From Demequina litoralis (GTDB taxonomy: Bacteria > Actinomycetota > Actinomycetes > Actinomycetales > Demequinaceae): DNA of 64,000 bases. The translations under genes were made by a program, and so were the position numbers. Under the pieces are notes generated by a model, which was not told the origin of the DNA, searched no databases, and saw only the letters and a program-made list of their open reading frames with translations. Each line of letters opens with the position of its first letter. Position 1 is the first letter of the stretch. The stretch covers positions 117,240 through 181,239 of the forward strand of contig NZ_JAUHPW010000007.1 of assembly GCF_030418455.1 (NCBI RefSeq). Direction: 5' to 3'. Shown here in pieces: positions 18,009 through 27,304 of this stretch.

Positions 18009-18014
18009 TAGCCT
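18009..18014 (+). promoter_or_regulatory. Leaderless -10 box TAGCCT, 6 nt before ATG
   Basis: TAGCCT plus CGGATC, then ATG 18021 of the fructosamine kinase-like gene. Confidence 0.6.
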
Positions 18015-18020
18015 CGGATC

Positions 18021-18938
18021 ATGACGCTCGACACACCCGTCGCCACGTGGCTCGAGGCGCGTCTGGGCGCGGCGCCCCGGGCCGTCTTCTTCGAGGCGAG
18101 CTCGATGTCCGACGTGTGGGGCGTGGCCCTCGCCGACGGCCGGCGCGTCGCCGTCAAGCGCCGCGGAGGGGGCGACCGTCTCGCGCTCGCGGCCGCCGCG
18201 CATCGTGCCGCCGAGGAGGCCGGCATCGACACGCCCGCGCTGCTCGCGGGGCCCGAACCCGGCGACGACGACGCCTGGCTCACCGTCGAGGAGTGGCGCC
18301 CCGAGGGCGCGCTCACGCCCGACGGGGACGCGCCCGTGCTGTTCGCGGGGCTGCTCGCGCGGCTCGTCGGCGCGCTCGCGATCGTGGACGCCGAGGGCCT
18401 CGCGCCGCCGCCGTGGCTCGACTACGCGCACGCGGACCCGCTCCGCGTCTGGCCCCCGGCCGCCTCGGACCGCTGGGACCCGCACCGCATCGAGGCCGAG
18501 CTCCCGCCCGCGCTCGCGGCCGTCGCCCGGGCGGCCCGCGCGCGGCTGCTCGCGAGCGACCTGCCGCCGGTGCTGGGCCACGCGGACCTCAACGGCCTCA
18601 ACGTGCGCTGGGTGGGCGCCCGGCCGATCGTCCACGACTGGGACTCGATCGCGCTGGTGCCCGAGGCGGTCCTGGTCGGCACGCTCGCGCTCGACCACGT
18701 GGCCGCACCCGACGCCGGCGCGGCGGCCGACATCTCGACGGGGGAGCGCGTCATCGCCGCCTACGAGGACGTCGCGGGCCGCGCCTTCGACGCCGAGGCG
18801 CGCGAGGTCGCGTGGGCAGCGACGGCGTGGCTCGGCTGCTACAACGCCGCCTTCGAGCACCTTCACGGCGGTCCGGGCGCGGTGACGGCGCGGATCCTGC
18901 GCGACGGCGAGGAGCGGCTCGCGCTCGCCGGTGCCTGA
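18021..18938 (+). CDS. APH/choline-kinase fold phosphotransferase
   Basis: 305 residues. The catalytic loop is LGHADLNGLNVRW near residue 193 (H-x-D-x4-N) and the metal-binding motif is VHDWDSIALVPE about 20 residues later. The N-lobe has RRVAVKRRGG with the probable ATP-binding Lys. These are the aminoglycoside/choline-kinase family elements; the natural substrate of such actinobacterial members is usually unknown. It is a single gene with its own leaderless promoter. Confidence 0.8.
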   Translation: MTLDTPVATWLEARLGAAPRAVFFEASSMSDVWGVALADGRRVAVKRRGGGDRLALAAAAHRAAEEAGIDTPALLAGPEPGDDDAWLTVEEWRPEGALTPDGDAPVLFAGLLARLVGALAIVDAEGLAPPPWLDYAHADPLRVWPPAASDRWDPHRIEAELPPALAAVARAARARLLASDLPPVLGHADLNGLNVRWVGARPIVHDWDSIALVPEAVLVGTLALDHVAAPDAGAAADISTGERVIAAYEDVAGRAFDAEAREVAWAATAWLGCYNAAFEHLHGGPGAVTARILRDGEERLALAGA

Positions 18939-18952
18939 CGAGCCTCCGGGCC

Positions 18953-18958
18953 TACCCT
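18953..18958 (+). promoter_or_regulatory. Leaderless -10 box TACCCT, 6 nt before ATG
   Basis: TACCCT, GGCCTC, ATG 18965. It lies just after the preceding gene's stop. Confidence 0.6.
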
Positions 18959-18964
18959 GGCCTC

Positions 18965-19363
18965 ATGGCCCTCACCGACCTCGCGGAGCTGCTGTCGAAC
19001 CTCAGCGTGCGGCTCGATCCCGAGCGCTACGTGTGGGCGTCGGTCTCCGTGGTGCCCGAGGGCCGGAGCCCCGTCGTCACCGTCGAGGAGTCCGAGGGGG
19101 TCACCGTGGTCCTGCGGGAGGACGATGCGCGGGCCCTGGACCTGCCGCACGAGTTCCCGTCCGCGCGCATCACCCTCGAGGTCCACTCGTCGCTCGAGGC
19201 CGTGGGCCTCACGGCGGTGTTCGCCCGCGTGCTGGCCGACGAGGGGATCAGCGCGAACGTGGTCGCGGGCTTCCACCACGACCACGTGTTCGTGCCGTGG
19301 GGCCGCCGCGCCGCCGCGCTCGCGGCGCTCGAGCGGCTCGAGGCGGCGTCGCGCGGCAGCTGA
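18965..19363 (+). CDS. ACT-domain protein (COG3602-like)
   Basis: 132 residues. The second half (LEVHSSLEAVGLTAVFARVLADEGISANVVAGFHHDHVFVP) is an ACT-like regulatory domain ending in the HHDH-x-FVP signature of small stand-alone ACT proteins. It lacks an attached enzyme, so it probably senses a small ligand such as an amino acid. Partner unknown. Confidence 0.75.
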   Translation: MALTDLAELLSNLSVRLDPERYVWASVSVVPEGRSPVVTVEESEGVTVVLREDDARALDLPHEFPSARITLEVHSSLEAVGLTAVFARVLADEGISANVVAGFHHDHVFVPWGRRAAALAALERLEAASRGS

Positions 19364-19422
19364 CGGTCCGCGCGGCTGCCGTGGCGAGCGGTCGGGCCCG
19401 CGGTTAGATTCGGGGGAGAGCC

Positions 19423-20271
19423 ATGCTGACGCACACCCTCACGCTCCGCGAGCGAGAACAGGTCGACGCCGCGAACTCGGCGGACGGCCCCGCCGTCGTG
19501 CTGCTGCACGAGCTGTGGGCGCTCGTCGACGCCTGGGAGCCCTGGCGCGACCGCCTCGGCGAGCACGGCTTCACGACCGTCGCGGTCGAGTGGCCGCGCG
19601 AGCCCGAGACCTTCGAGGAGGCGCTCGCGGACCCCGACGCGGTGGCCGGCGTGAGCCTCGCGGACGTGCGCGAGCATGCCGCGATGGTGGTGGGCGCGCT
19701 GCGCGAGAGGCCGCTCCTCGTCGGGCACGGCGTGGGCGCGCTCACCGCGCAGCAGCTCGCCGGCAAGGGCCTCGCCCGGGCGACCGTGGCGATCGCCCCC
19801 GCGCCCATGAAGGGCTCGACGCGCGCGCCCGACTCGATGCTCCAGGCCGCCGCGCCGGTGCTGCGGGACCCGCAGAACCGCGACCGCGCCATCCGGCTGA
19901 CCTTCCCCGAGTTCCGCTACGCGTATGCGAACGCGGTCAACGTCGACGAGGCCCGCACCCTGTGGGAGACGCGTCACGTGCCCGGCTCGGCGCGCGTGGG
20001 CTTCGAGCTCGCCTCGCTGCGCCGCGACCCGCGGGCCCCTGCGAGCGTCGACACCGTCAACCGCGAGCGCGGCCCCATGCTCGTCGTGTCCGCCGGCAGG
20101 AGCCGGCTGGTCGACCCGGCGATCAGCGCGGAGACGTTCCGGATCCAGAGCCGGAACCCGTGCGAGACGGAGTTCCTCGACCTGCCCGACCGCGGGCACA
20201 CCCTGCTCATCGACTCCGGCTGGGCCGAGGTCGCGGACCACGTCATCGCCTACCTCGAGCGGCAGCGCTGA
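19423..20271 (+). CDS. Alpha/beta-hydrolase fold protein lacking the nucleophile
   Basis: 282 residues with alpha/beta-hydrolase landmarks: VVLLHELWALVDAW at the oxyanion loop, and a late acid/His pair in LPDRGHTLLIDSGW. The nucleophile elbow reads LLVGHGVGALTAQ, with Gly103 where Ser, Cys or Asp is expected. This predicts loss of hydrolase activity, or a different chemistry. A -10 TAGATT (19406-19411) and ribosome site GGGGGAG precede ATG 19423. Confidence 0.8.
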   Translation: MLTHTLTLREREQVDAANSADGPAVVLLHELWALVDAWEPWRDRLGEHGFTTVAVEWPREPETFEEALADPDAVAGVSLADVREHAAMVVGALRERPLLVGHGVGALTAQQLAGKGLARATVAIAPAPMKGSTRAPDSMLQAAAPVLRDPQNRDRAIRLTFPEFRYAYANAVNVDEARTLWETRHVPGSARVGFELASLRRDPRAPASVDTVNRERGPMLVVSAGRSRLVDPAISAETFRIQSRNPCETEFLDLPDRGHTLLIDSGWAEVADHVIAYLERQR

Positions 20272-20297
20272 GCCTCACACCCCGAGCCTCACACCCC
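20270..20297. repeat. 14-bp tandem duplication spanning a stop codon
   Basis: GAGCCTCACACCCC occurs twice back to back (20270-20283 and 20284-20297) between convergent genes. The second copy contains the stop codon of the minus-strand kinase, so the unit duplicates that gene's 3' end. Confidence 0.85.
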
Positions 20298-21296
20298 GAG
20301 GATCGCGTGGAGACGCTCGCGGTTGGCGCGCAGGGACGCGCGGTGGCCGTCGAGCCACGGTCCCTCGAAGCCGCGCGGCCCGATCTCGGTGAGCTGGACC
20401 GCCATCGACCACAGCCGGTAGAGCGCCACCCGCAGCTCCGCGGCGCGACCCATGGCCAGCGGGCGTCCCGTGGCGGCCTCGTAGCCGCGCACCTTCGCAG
20501 ACTCGAAGGGGCCCGACGCGTGCGTCTCGCCGCCCGCGAGGCCCCACAGCGGGTCGCCGAACAGCGAGCGCTCGAAGTCGACCACGCCGGTGATGTCCCC
20601 GGTCTGGGGGTCCACCAGCACGTTCCCGTGCCACAGGTCTGCGTGCACGAGCGTCGGCTCGGTCACCTCCGCGAGCGCGCCCGCGGCCACGTCGACCGCC
20701 GCCTCCAGGCGTCGCGGCTCGATGTCGACGTCCCAGGCCGCCGCATCGTCCACCGCGGACGCGACGAGCCGGCGCAGGAAGCCCGGCCAGGTGTCGTCCC
20801 CGAGCCGGAACCCGTCCGCGGGGAAGCCGAACCGCGGTCCGCGCACGGACCCGAGCGCGGCCAGGATGCCGCCCACCTGGTGGAGGGCGCGGTCGTTGGT
20901 GGCCGGGGTCATCACGTCGACCGCGGAGTCCCACGCCATGCCCGGCAGCATGGTCATCACGAGGACGTCGACGTCGGCGGCCTCGCGCGAGAAGTCCTCG
21001 AGCACGATGCGCGGCGCCGGGATGCCGAGGCCCGCGACGAGCGCGAGGTTGTCGCGTTCCGCGCCCAGCATGTCGTGCTCGTAGCCGAGCAGGCGCGACC
21101 GGCCGCGGATGTCCCGGACCTCGGGCACCGAGGTCTTCACCACCACGGTGCCGCCGCCCACCAGCTCGACGCCCTGCACCGCGGAGAAGGTGCCGCCGGA
21201 CAGCAGCCAGTGGTCGGCGACGCGGCCCAGCGGCGCGAGCACCGCCCCGAGCTCGTCGCGGGCGAGCGGCCGCTGGGTCGGCAGGAGCGAGGTCAC
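20289..21296 (-). CDS. APH-fold phosphotransferase
   Basis: 335 residues. The catalytic loop LVHADLWHGNVLVD and GVVDFERSLFGDPLWGLAG carry the H-x-D-x4-N and DFE-type metal motif of aminoglycoside/homoserine-kinase-like enzymes. The N-lobe GGTVVVKTSVPE holds the ATP Lys. GTG 21296 overlaps the stop of the upstream acetyltransferase by 4 bp, so both should be translated together. Substrate not identifiable; resistance is only one possibility. Confidence 0.8.
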   Translation of the reverse strand: MTSLLPTQRPLARDELGAVLAPLGRVADHWLLSGGTFSAVQGVELVGGGTVVVKTSVPEVRDIRGRSRLLGYEHDMLGAERDNLALVAGLGIPAPRIVLEDFSREAADVDVLVMTMLPGMAWDSAVDVMTPATNDRALHQVGGILAALGSVRGPRFGFPADGFRLGDDTWPGFLRRLVASAVDDAAAWDVDIEPRRLEAAVDVAAGALAEVTEPTLVHADLWHGNVLVDPQTGDITGVVDFERSLFGDPLWGLAGGETHASGPFESAKVRGYEAATGRPLAMGRAAELRVALYRLWSMAVQLTEIGPRGFEGPWLDGHRASLRANRERLHAILGV

Positions 21297-21907
21297 AACG
21301 TGCGGATCACGCGCGCGGGGTTGCCGCCGACCACCGACATCGGCGGCACGTCCTTGGTCACCACGGAGCCCGCCGCGACCACGGACCCGCGGCCGATCGT
21401 CACGCCGGGGCAGATCACCACGGAGCCGCCGAGCCACACGTCCGCCTCGAGCGTGATGGGGAAGGCCCGCTCCCAGCCCTCCCGCCGGATCTCCACGTCG
21501 AAGGCGTGGTTGACGGTGTAGAAGCGCGCGTCGGGACCGATGAGCGCGTTGTCGCCGATGGTGACGATGCCCGAGCCCAGGATCATGAGGTTCGCGTTGA
21601 TGAAGACGTTGCGCCCGAAGCGCACGCGCTCCTTGTACTCGAGGTAGAGCGGCGGCCGGTAGTCGAGCCCCTCGCCGCACTCGCCGACCAGCTCCGCCAG
21701 CCCCGCCGTCGACCCGACCGGGTCGTCGTAGTAGCGCGCGTTGAGCTCGCGGAGCCGGGCCAGCGTGGCGCGCTGCATGGCGGCCAGCTCCGGACCCGCG
21801 CGGTACTTGAACCACTCGTCGTTCTCGAGCTTCTCGTACTCGGTCCGCGTGGGGTCCTCGACGGGCACCTCGGCCATCGCGGCCTTCATCTCGTGGGGGC
21901 TGGTCAC
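21293..21907 (-). CDS. Sugar O-acetyltransferase (maltose/NodL type)
   Basis: 204 residues. An N-terminal Mac domain (NDEWFKYRAGPELAAMQ) leads into a left-handed beta-helix of hexapeptide repeats (VTIGDNALIGPDARFYTVNH, then IGRGSVVAAGSVVTKDVP, GGNPARVIR). The catalytic His is in YTVNHAF. These trimeric enzymes acetylate sugar hydroxyls with acetyl-CoA. Start GTG 21907 fits a leaderless promoter; ATG 21889 is an alternative. Confidence 0.9.
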   Translation of the reverse strand: MTSPHEMKAAMAEVPVEDPTRTEYEKLENDEWFKYRAGPELAAMQRATLARLRELNARYYDDPVGSTAGLAELVGECGEGLDYRPPLYLEYKERVRFGRNVFINANLMILGSGIVTIGDNALIGPDARFYTVNHAFDVEIRREGWERAFPITLEADVWLGGSVVICPGVTIGRGSVVAAGSVVTKDVPPMSVVGGNPARVIRTL

Positions 21908-21913
21908 GGCCCC

Positions 21914-21919
21914 AACCTA
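21914..21919 (-). promoter_or_regulatory. Leaderless -10 box TAGGTT, 6 nt before GTG
   Basis: On the minus strand: TAGGTT, GGGGCC, GTG 21907. The box overlaps the final codons and stop of the P-type ATPase gene. Confidence 0.6.
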
Positions 21920-24628
21920 CCCGCGCGCCGCGGCCCGGTCGCGGGACCTCAGCACCGCCTTGCGTGCCTCGATCGCGAGCGGCACCGCCAGCGCCAGCAC
22001 CGCGCAGGCACCCCATTGCGCGAGCGACAGGGGGGACGTCGAGAAGGCCTCGTTGAGCACGGGCAGGTGCACCACCGCGACCTGCAGCGCGAGCGAGAGG
22101 CCCACCGCGCCCCACAGCCACGGGTTGGAGAAGAGGCGGTGCAGCGTGCTGCGGGTCTCCGACCGTGCCGCGAACGCGACCGTGAGGTTCGCGATCACCA
22201 GCACGGTGAAGGCCGCGGTGCGCGCGGTGTCGAGGTCGGATGAGCCGGGGAGCAGCCCGCCGGGCAGGAACAGGTCGAACGTCACCAGCGTCACCGCCGC
22301 CATCACCGTTCCGGTGAAGGCCATCCCGGTCCACATGCGTCGCGAGATCATGGGCGTCCCGGGACGGCGCGGCCGCCGCTCCATGAGGTCGTCGGCGTAG
22401 GGCTCGGCGCTCACCGCGAGCGCGGGCCCGAGGTCCGTGAGCAGGTTGATCCACAGGATCTGCGTGGCGAGCAGCGGCGCCACCACCGCGCCCGAGGCGT
22501 TCCGCAGCCCCAGCCAGCCCGCCAGCACCACGCCGATGAACACCGCGAGCACCTCGCCCAGGTTCGACGCGATGAGGAAGCGCAGGAAGCGCGTGATGTT
22601 GTCGAGGATGCCGCGGCCCTCGCGCACGGCCTCGACGATGGTCGCGAAGTCGTCGTCCGTGAGGATCATGTTGGCGGCCTCGCGCGCGACCTCCGTGCCG
22701 CCGCGCCCCATCGCGACGCCGATGTCCGCGCTGCGCAGCGCCGGGGCGTCGTTCACGCCGTCGCCGGTCATCGCCACCACCTCGCCGTGCGCCTGGAGCG
22801 CGTCGACGATCCGCAGCTTGTGCTCGGGCGCGACCCGCGCGAAGACCGAGGCGTCCTCGACCGCGGCGGCCAGCGCCGCATCGTCCATCCGCGACAGGGC
22901 GGCACCGGCGAGGGCGGGGGATCCGGGCGGGACGATGCCGAGCTGGGAGGCGATCGCGGAGGCGGTGCGCGGGTGGTCGCCGGTGATCATCACCACCCGG
23001 ATCCCGGCGGCCTGCGCCTCGGCGACCGCGGCGCGCGCCTCGTCGCGCGGGGGGTCCTCGAGGCCGACGACGCCGAGCAGCGTGAGGTCCACCTCGTGGT
23101 GCTCCTGCGCGGACGATGCGGGGGCCTCGCGGACGGCCACGGCCAGCGTGCGCATGCCCCCGTCGGCCAGCGTGTCGATCGCGGCATCGAGGCCGCTCCG
23201 CCTCTCCGGGTCGAGGACGATGTCCCCCTCCGTGGTCCGCAGCCGCGCGCAGCGGGCGAGGACGACGTCCGGGGCGCCCTTGACCGCGAGGACGTCGGCG
23301 CGGTCGTCGTGGGTCGCGAGCACGGACATGCGGCGGCGCTCCGAGCTGAAGGCGACGGAGTCCACGCGGTCGAAGCCCGAGCGCAGGGCCTCGGCCTCGA
23401 GCTCGCGCTCCGCCTCGAGGAACGCGACCTCGGTGGGATCGCCCTCGAAGCCGCCGTCGCCGGCGACCGTCGCGTCGGAGGCGAGCGCGCCGAACGCGAC
23501 GGCCTCGCGCGCGAGACGCGACGCCTCGGCGGGTGATGCCGTCCCGTCCGCGGTGACGATGCGCGTGACGGCCATGCGGTTCTGCGTGAGGGTGCCGGTC
23601 TTGTCCGAGCAGATCACGGAGGCCGAGCCGAGCGTCTCGACCGACGCCAGGTCCTTGACGATCGCATGCCTGCGGGCCATCCGCTGCACCCCGAGCGCGA
23701 GCACCACCGACATGATCGCCGGCAGCCCCTCGGGCACCGCAGCCACGGCGAGCGCGACCCCGAGCAGCAGCACGTCGACCGCGTCCTGCAGCGACGAGAT
23801 GTCCTGGGTGAGAGCGACCGTCGCGATGACCACCGCGGCGATGCCGAGCACGCCGAGGCCGAGCACGCGGCCCAGGCGCGCGATCTCCCGTTCGAGGGGC
23901 GTCGGGTCGGACTCCGTCGCCCCCAGCAGCCGCGCCACGCGGCCGGTCTCGGTGTCCATCGCGGTCGCCGTCACGATCGCGCGGGCGGTGCCGCGCGTGA
24001 TCGCGGTGCCGGCGAAGACCATCGACGTGCGGTCGCCCACCTCCGCCGGCTCGGCGAGCGGCGCGGGCGACTTGGCGACCGGGGTGCTCTCGCCGGTGAG
24101 CGAGGCCTCGGCGGCCCACAGCGCGCCGTCGACGAGCCGCGCGTCGGCCGGCACCGCGTCGCCCTCCGCGAGGACCAGCAGGTCGCCCACCACGACGTCG
24201 AAGGCGGGGACGCGCGCGAGGCCGCCGTCGCGGATCACCGCCGCGTTCGCGGCCGCCATCCGCTGCAGCGCCGCGACGGCCTGCGCCGACCGCCGCTCCT
24301 GCACGAAGCCCAGCACCGCGTTGGCGAGCACCACGACCATGATGACGAGCACGTCGTAGGGCACGCCGTCGGAGCCCTCGGCCGACCACGCGACGAGCGA
24401 GATGACCGCCGCCGCGAGGAGGAGGTACACGAGCGGGTCCGCGAACTGCGACAGGAGCCGCCGCCATGCGGGGACGGTGCGCTCCTCCTCGAGCCGGTTG
24501 GGCCCGTCACGATCCAGCCGCGCGGCGGCCTCGGCGGCGGCGAGCCCGCGATCGACGTCCGTGGCGACGGCGCTCGCGACCTCGGCGGCGTCGCGCGTCG
24601 AGGGGTCGGTCACCGCGGCTGCAGCCAT
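21917..24628 (-). CDS. P-type ATPase, P2 class (calcium-type) cation pump
   Basis: 903 residues. Actuator TGES at 178-181, TM4 ion-site PEGL at 299-302, phosphorylated D342 in DKTGTLT, KGAPD in the nucleotide domain, [11 protein letters not shown] hinge and TM6 [11 protein letters not shown]. The PEGL and N-x3-D pattern places it with SERCA/PMR1-like P2A pumps rather than heavy-metal P1B pumps; no N-terminal metal-binding domain is present. The C-terminal cation ATPase domain has four helices. Probable calcium or related cation export. Confidence 0.9.
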   Translation of the reverse strand: MAAAAVTDPSTRDAAEVASAVATDVDRGLAAAEAAARLDRDGPNRLEEERTVPAWRRLLSQFADPLVYLLLAAAVISLVAWSAEGSDGVPYDVLVIMVVVLANAVLGFVQERRSAQAVAALQRMAAANAAVIRDGGLARVPAFDVVVGDLLVLAEGDAVPADARLVDGALWAAEASLTGESTPVAKSPAPLAEPAEVGDRTSMVFAGTAITRGTARAIVTATAMDTETGRVARLLGATESDPTPLEREIARLGRVLGLGVLGIAAVVIATVALTQDISSLQDAVDVLLLGVALAVAAVPEGLPAIMSVVLALGVQRMARRHAIVKDLASVETLGSASVICSDKTGTLTQNRMAVTRIVTADGTASPAEASRLAREAVAFGALASDATVAGDGGFEGDPTEVAFLEAERELEAEALRSGFDRVDSVAFSSERRRMSVLATHDDRADVLAVKGAPDVVLARCARLRTTEGDIVLDPERRSGLDAAIDTLADGGMRTLAVAVREAPASSAQEHHEVDLTLLGVVGLEDPPRDEARAAVAEAQAAGIRVVMITGDHPRTASAIASQLGIVPPGSPALAGAALSRMDDAALAAAVEDASVFARVAPEHKLRIVDALQAHGEVVAMTGDGVNDAPALRSADIGVAMGRGGTEVAREAANMILTDDDFATIVEAVREGRGILDNITRFLRFLIASNLGEVLAVFIGVVLAGWLGLRNASGAVVAPLLATQILWINLLTDLGPALAVSAEPYADDLMERRPRRPGTPMISRRMWTGMAFTGTVMAAVTLVTFDLFLPGGLLPGSSDLDTARTAAFTVLVIANLTVAFAARSETRSTLHRLFSNPWLWGAVGLSLALQVAVVHLPVLNEAFSTSPLSLAQWGACAVLALAVPLAIEARKAVLRSRDRAAARG

Positions 24629-24709
24629 CGCCCCTCCCAGCGGCGGCGTCGCCGCCTCGTCCCTGTGCGCGAGGCGGCCGGGGCGCCTCGCCTTCCACGC
24701 TAGCGCGCC

Positions 24710-25135
24710 CTATTCGGGCTCGACCTGCTGGAACAGCGTGAGCTGCAGCCCGGCGGGGCCCTCGAGGCGCGCGTTGAGGGAGCCCCACGGGGTGGCGGTG
24801 GGTGGCGCGACCTCCTGCGCGCCGGCGGCGGCGGCGCGTGCGGCGGCGTCCGCCGCATCGTCCACCTCGAGGGCGACCCGGATCTCGCGGGAGACGTCGC
24901 GTCCCACCTCGAGGGAGTCGATGAGGGAGCGCTGCGGCGTGTTGACGAGCTCGAGGGTCGCGCGACCCGCGTCGAGCACCACGACGCGCGCGTCCTCGCC
25001 GGGTCCGTCGACGGGCGTGGTGAGGTCGAGCTCCGCGGGCAGCCCGAGCGCGTCGCGGAAGAACGCGACGGCGGCGTCGAGGTCCGCGGCGTGGACGACG
25101 AGGCGCAGCTGGAGAGCGCCGGCGGGCTCGGTCAT
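24710..25135 (-). CDS. VOC (glyoxalase/dioxygenase) superfamily protein
   Basis: 141 residues. A single VOC unit: LRLVVHAADLDAAVAFFRDALGLP at the N-terminus, VVVLDAGRATLELVNTP, then IRVALEVDDAADAAARAAAAGAQEV and a C-terminal ARLEGPAGLQLTLFQ. Metal-ligand positions are not all clear. Small VOC proteins serve as lyases, dioxygenases or binding proteins; role unknown here. Confidence 0.8.
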   Translation of the reverse strand: MTEPAGALQLRLVVHAADLDAAVAFFRDALGLPAELDLTTPVDGPGEDARVVVLDAGRATLELVNTPQRSLIDSLEVGRDVSREIRVALEVDDAADAAARAAAAGAQEVAPPTATPWGSLNARLEGPAGLQLTLFQQVEPE

Positions 25136-25173
25136 GAGCCCACCGTGCGCCGCCCCGGCCGCGCCGTCAACCG

Positions 25174-27078
25174 CTACAGGTACATCGGCGTGAGCGCCTC
25201 GTAGTCCGCGACGGTGCCGTCGTTGAGGCACGTCTCGATGATCTGACGGCCCAGCGGGTCGAGGTCGTCGGTGAGGAACTTCTGCAGCTCCGACTTGAAG
25301 AAGCCGGTGAGGATCGCACAGCCGGCGTCGTACGCCGCGTCTCCCACGTGGGACTGCATCTCCGGGCGCAGCAGCGTGCGGCGGATCGGCTGGCCGTCGA
25401 GGGTGATCTCCTTGGGCGCGTAGCCGAACAGCGGACAGCGGGCGGGCTCGAGCTGGTCGGCGCGCATGCGGCCGCCGCCCTTGCGGGCCAGCCACTCGCG
25501 GGTGAGCCACTCGGCGGAGAAGCCCACCTTGTACGCGCCCACGTGCTGGTTGGGCGTGAGCACGTAGCGGGTGCGGTTGAACTCGAGGATCTGCTTGAGG
25601 AGCAGGTTGGCCGCCTCGACCTGGGTGCCGGTCGAGAACGGCCAGTACGAGCCGACGCCCTCGGACACCATGCCGCCATGCTCGAGCGTCTTGACCGCGT
25701 CCGCGGCCTCGCCGATCGACGGGTTCTTGTCGCCGCGCGGCGCGATGAGGCGCCACAGCCACGCGATCGCCGGCGGCACGAAGTGGGTCATGCCCATGAT
25801 CCCGTAGGTGGGCTTCTCGGTGGTGCACGCGGGCATGCGGACGCCGAACGTGCGGACGTCGACGGGCTCGGGCTCGTGCACGATGCCGTGGATCATCTCG
25901 CGGGGGATCACCACGCGCGGGTTGGGGCACGGCTTCCCGGTCGAGTCGAAGGTGTGCTCCCACGGCAGCGCGGTCGCGTCGGAGACGCCGTCGATGCTGA
26001 AGAACACGAGCGGCTCGTCGGGGTGGATGACCGCGCGCTCGAAGTGCACGTCCGCGCCGTAGGACCTGAGGTTGTCGACGCGGACGAACCAGCCGGACTC
26101 GGCGTCCGCGACGACCATCTTCCCGGAGCCGTCCTGCACGGCGGGGTGGCACAGCGTCATGTCGTCGGTGACCGGGGCGAGGTCCGAGGTCTCGGACAGC
26201 GTGATGAGGTACGGCTCGCCGGTGGCGACGTTGGTGCCGAGCAGGATGCGGCCGTCGTCCTCGCGGCGCAGCTCCTGGCACATCTCGGACTTGCCGCCGC
26301 CCGAGGCGCCCTCGTGCATGATCACCGTCTCGTTGTCGTACGGGGTCGTGACGCGCACCGCCGAGGCGTGGGCCGTGATCCAGCCCTCCTGCTCGCCGAT
26401 GTCGAGCAGCACCGAGAACACGCCCTTCTTCGCGCTCGGACCCGGGTACAGGTTGTACGCGAAGATCTCGTGCAGCGTCTCGGAGCGGTCGTGCACCACC
26501 ACCTGCTTGCCGTCGAAGTGCGTGTGCCGGAACGGGGGAGCGACGTAGAGGATCGAGCGCGGTGCGAAGTCGCCGAGCTCGTCGAACGTCACCCAGCCCT
26601 GGAGGTACACGAGCGCGGTCGCGAAGAAGGCCGAGTTGGCGGGCACGATCGCGATCGACGGCGAGCCGTGCGTCGGCCCGCCCGCCTTGAACGGCACCAC
26701 CACGAGGTCCTGGTGCGACAGCCACGCGAGGGTCTCGGCGCGGGTCTCGTCGAAGCGGTGGCCGAAGCGGTCGCGGAAGCGCGTCTTGTCGGTGGGCCGG
26801 TCGTCCGCGATGACCATGCACTGCGGGTCGCGGCGACGCATGTAGTCCTCGGGGTAGTTGACCGCGATGCCGTTGCGGCAGCGGGTCACGGTGGCCTCCG
26901 TGACGACCTCGCCGTCGACGTCGTAGTCGACCCAGAAGAGGGGCCCGCCGTCGGGGCCCAGGGAGAGCCGGTAGAGCTCCTCGCGCGTCGCGGGGATGGT
27001 CACCGAGGGGGCCGCCTCGAGGGCGGCGCGCACCTCCGGCGCGAGGTCAAGTCGGTCCAGCTGGGTGAGGGTGTGCAT
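25174..27078 (-). CDS. DUF4914-type, PEPCK-like protein
   Basis: 634 residues. The central HEGASGGGKSEMCQELR resembles the kinase-1a loop of phosphoenolpyruvate carboxykinases, followed by ILLGTNVATGEPYLITLSE and a long C-terminal region with TYGIMGMTHFVPP. I recall this combination as the DUF4914 family, whose function is unknown; a nucleotide-dependent kinase or decarboxylase-like activity is an inference from the loop. It starts at ATG 27078 with GAAGGAG. It is monocistronic, divergent from the 27305 gene. Confidence 0.65.
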   Translation of the reverse strand: MHTLTQLDRLDLAPEVRAALEAAPSVTIPATREELYRLSLGPDGGPLFWVDYDVDGEVVTEATVTRCRNGIAVNYPEDYMRRRDPQCMVIADDRPTDKTRFRDRFGHRFDETRAETLAWLSHQDLVVVPFKAGGPTHGSPSIAIVPANSAFFATALVYLQGWVTFDELGDFAPRSILYVAPPFRHTHFDGKQVVVHDRSETLHEIFAYNLYPGPSAKKGVFSVLLDIGEQEGWITAHASAVRVTTPYDNETVIMHEGASGGGKSEMCQELRREDDGRILLGTNVATGEPYLITLSETSDLAPVTDDMTLCHPAVQDGSGKMVVADAESGWFVRVDNLRSYGADVHFERAVIHPDEPLVFFSIDGVSDATALPWEHTFDSTGKPCPNPRVVIPREMIHGIVHEPEPVDVRTFGVRMPACTTEKPTYGIMGMTHFVPPAIAWLWRLIAPRGDKNPSIGEAADAVKTLEHGGMVSEGVGSYWPFSTGTQVEAANLLLKQILEFNRTRYVLTPNQHVGAYKVGFSAEWLTREWLARKGGGRMRADQLEPARCPLFGYAPKEITLDGQPIRRTLLRPEMQSHVGDAAYDAGCAILTGFFKSELQKFLTDDLDPLGRQIIETCLNDGTVADYEALTPMYL

Positions 27079-27304
27079 GGCGCTCGTCTCCTTCGGCTCG
27101 CGTCGCAGGCGTCATCGTCCATGGTGCGCCCGTCCCGGAGAGTCTGCCGATTCACAAGGAAAGGTAAAAGGGACGTAGGTCACGGGTCATGGATCGGCCC
27201 GAGCGACACGGCCGTGAGCAGGGACGATGCGCTGGCCGGGCGGAACTTCGGCGGATAGGCTCGCGCCAGGCCGCGCGCGGGGGCGCCGCCGAACGGGGGG
27301 GATC
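27079..27304. promoter_or_regulatory. Divergent promoter region
   Basis: 226 bp between the DUF4914-type gene and the 27305 gene. It contains a relatively AT-rich segment (27149-27180), a 10-mer copy at 27222-27231, and a plus-strand -10 TAGGCT at 27255-27260. I see no gene. Confidence 0.4.

Noticed and set aside
21300..24467. Long upstream extension of the 20289-21296 kinase frame
   Set aside because: The extension is a shadow of the acetyltransferase and P-type ATPase genes. The kinase begins at GTG 21296 in a 4-bp overlap.
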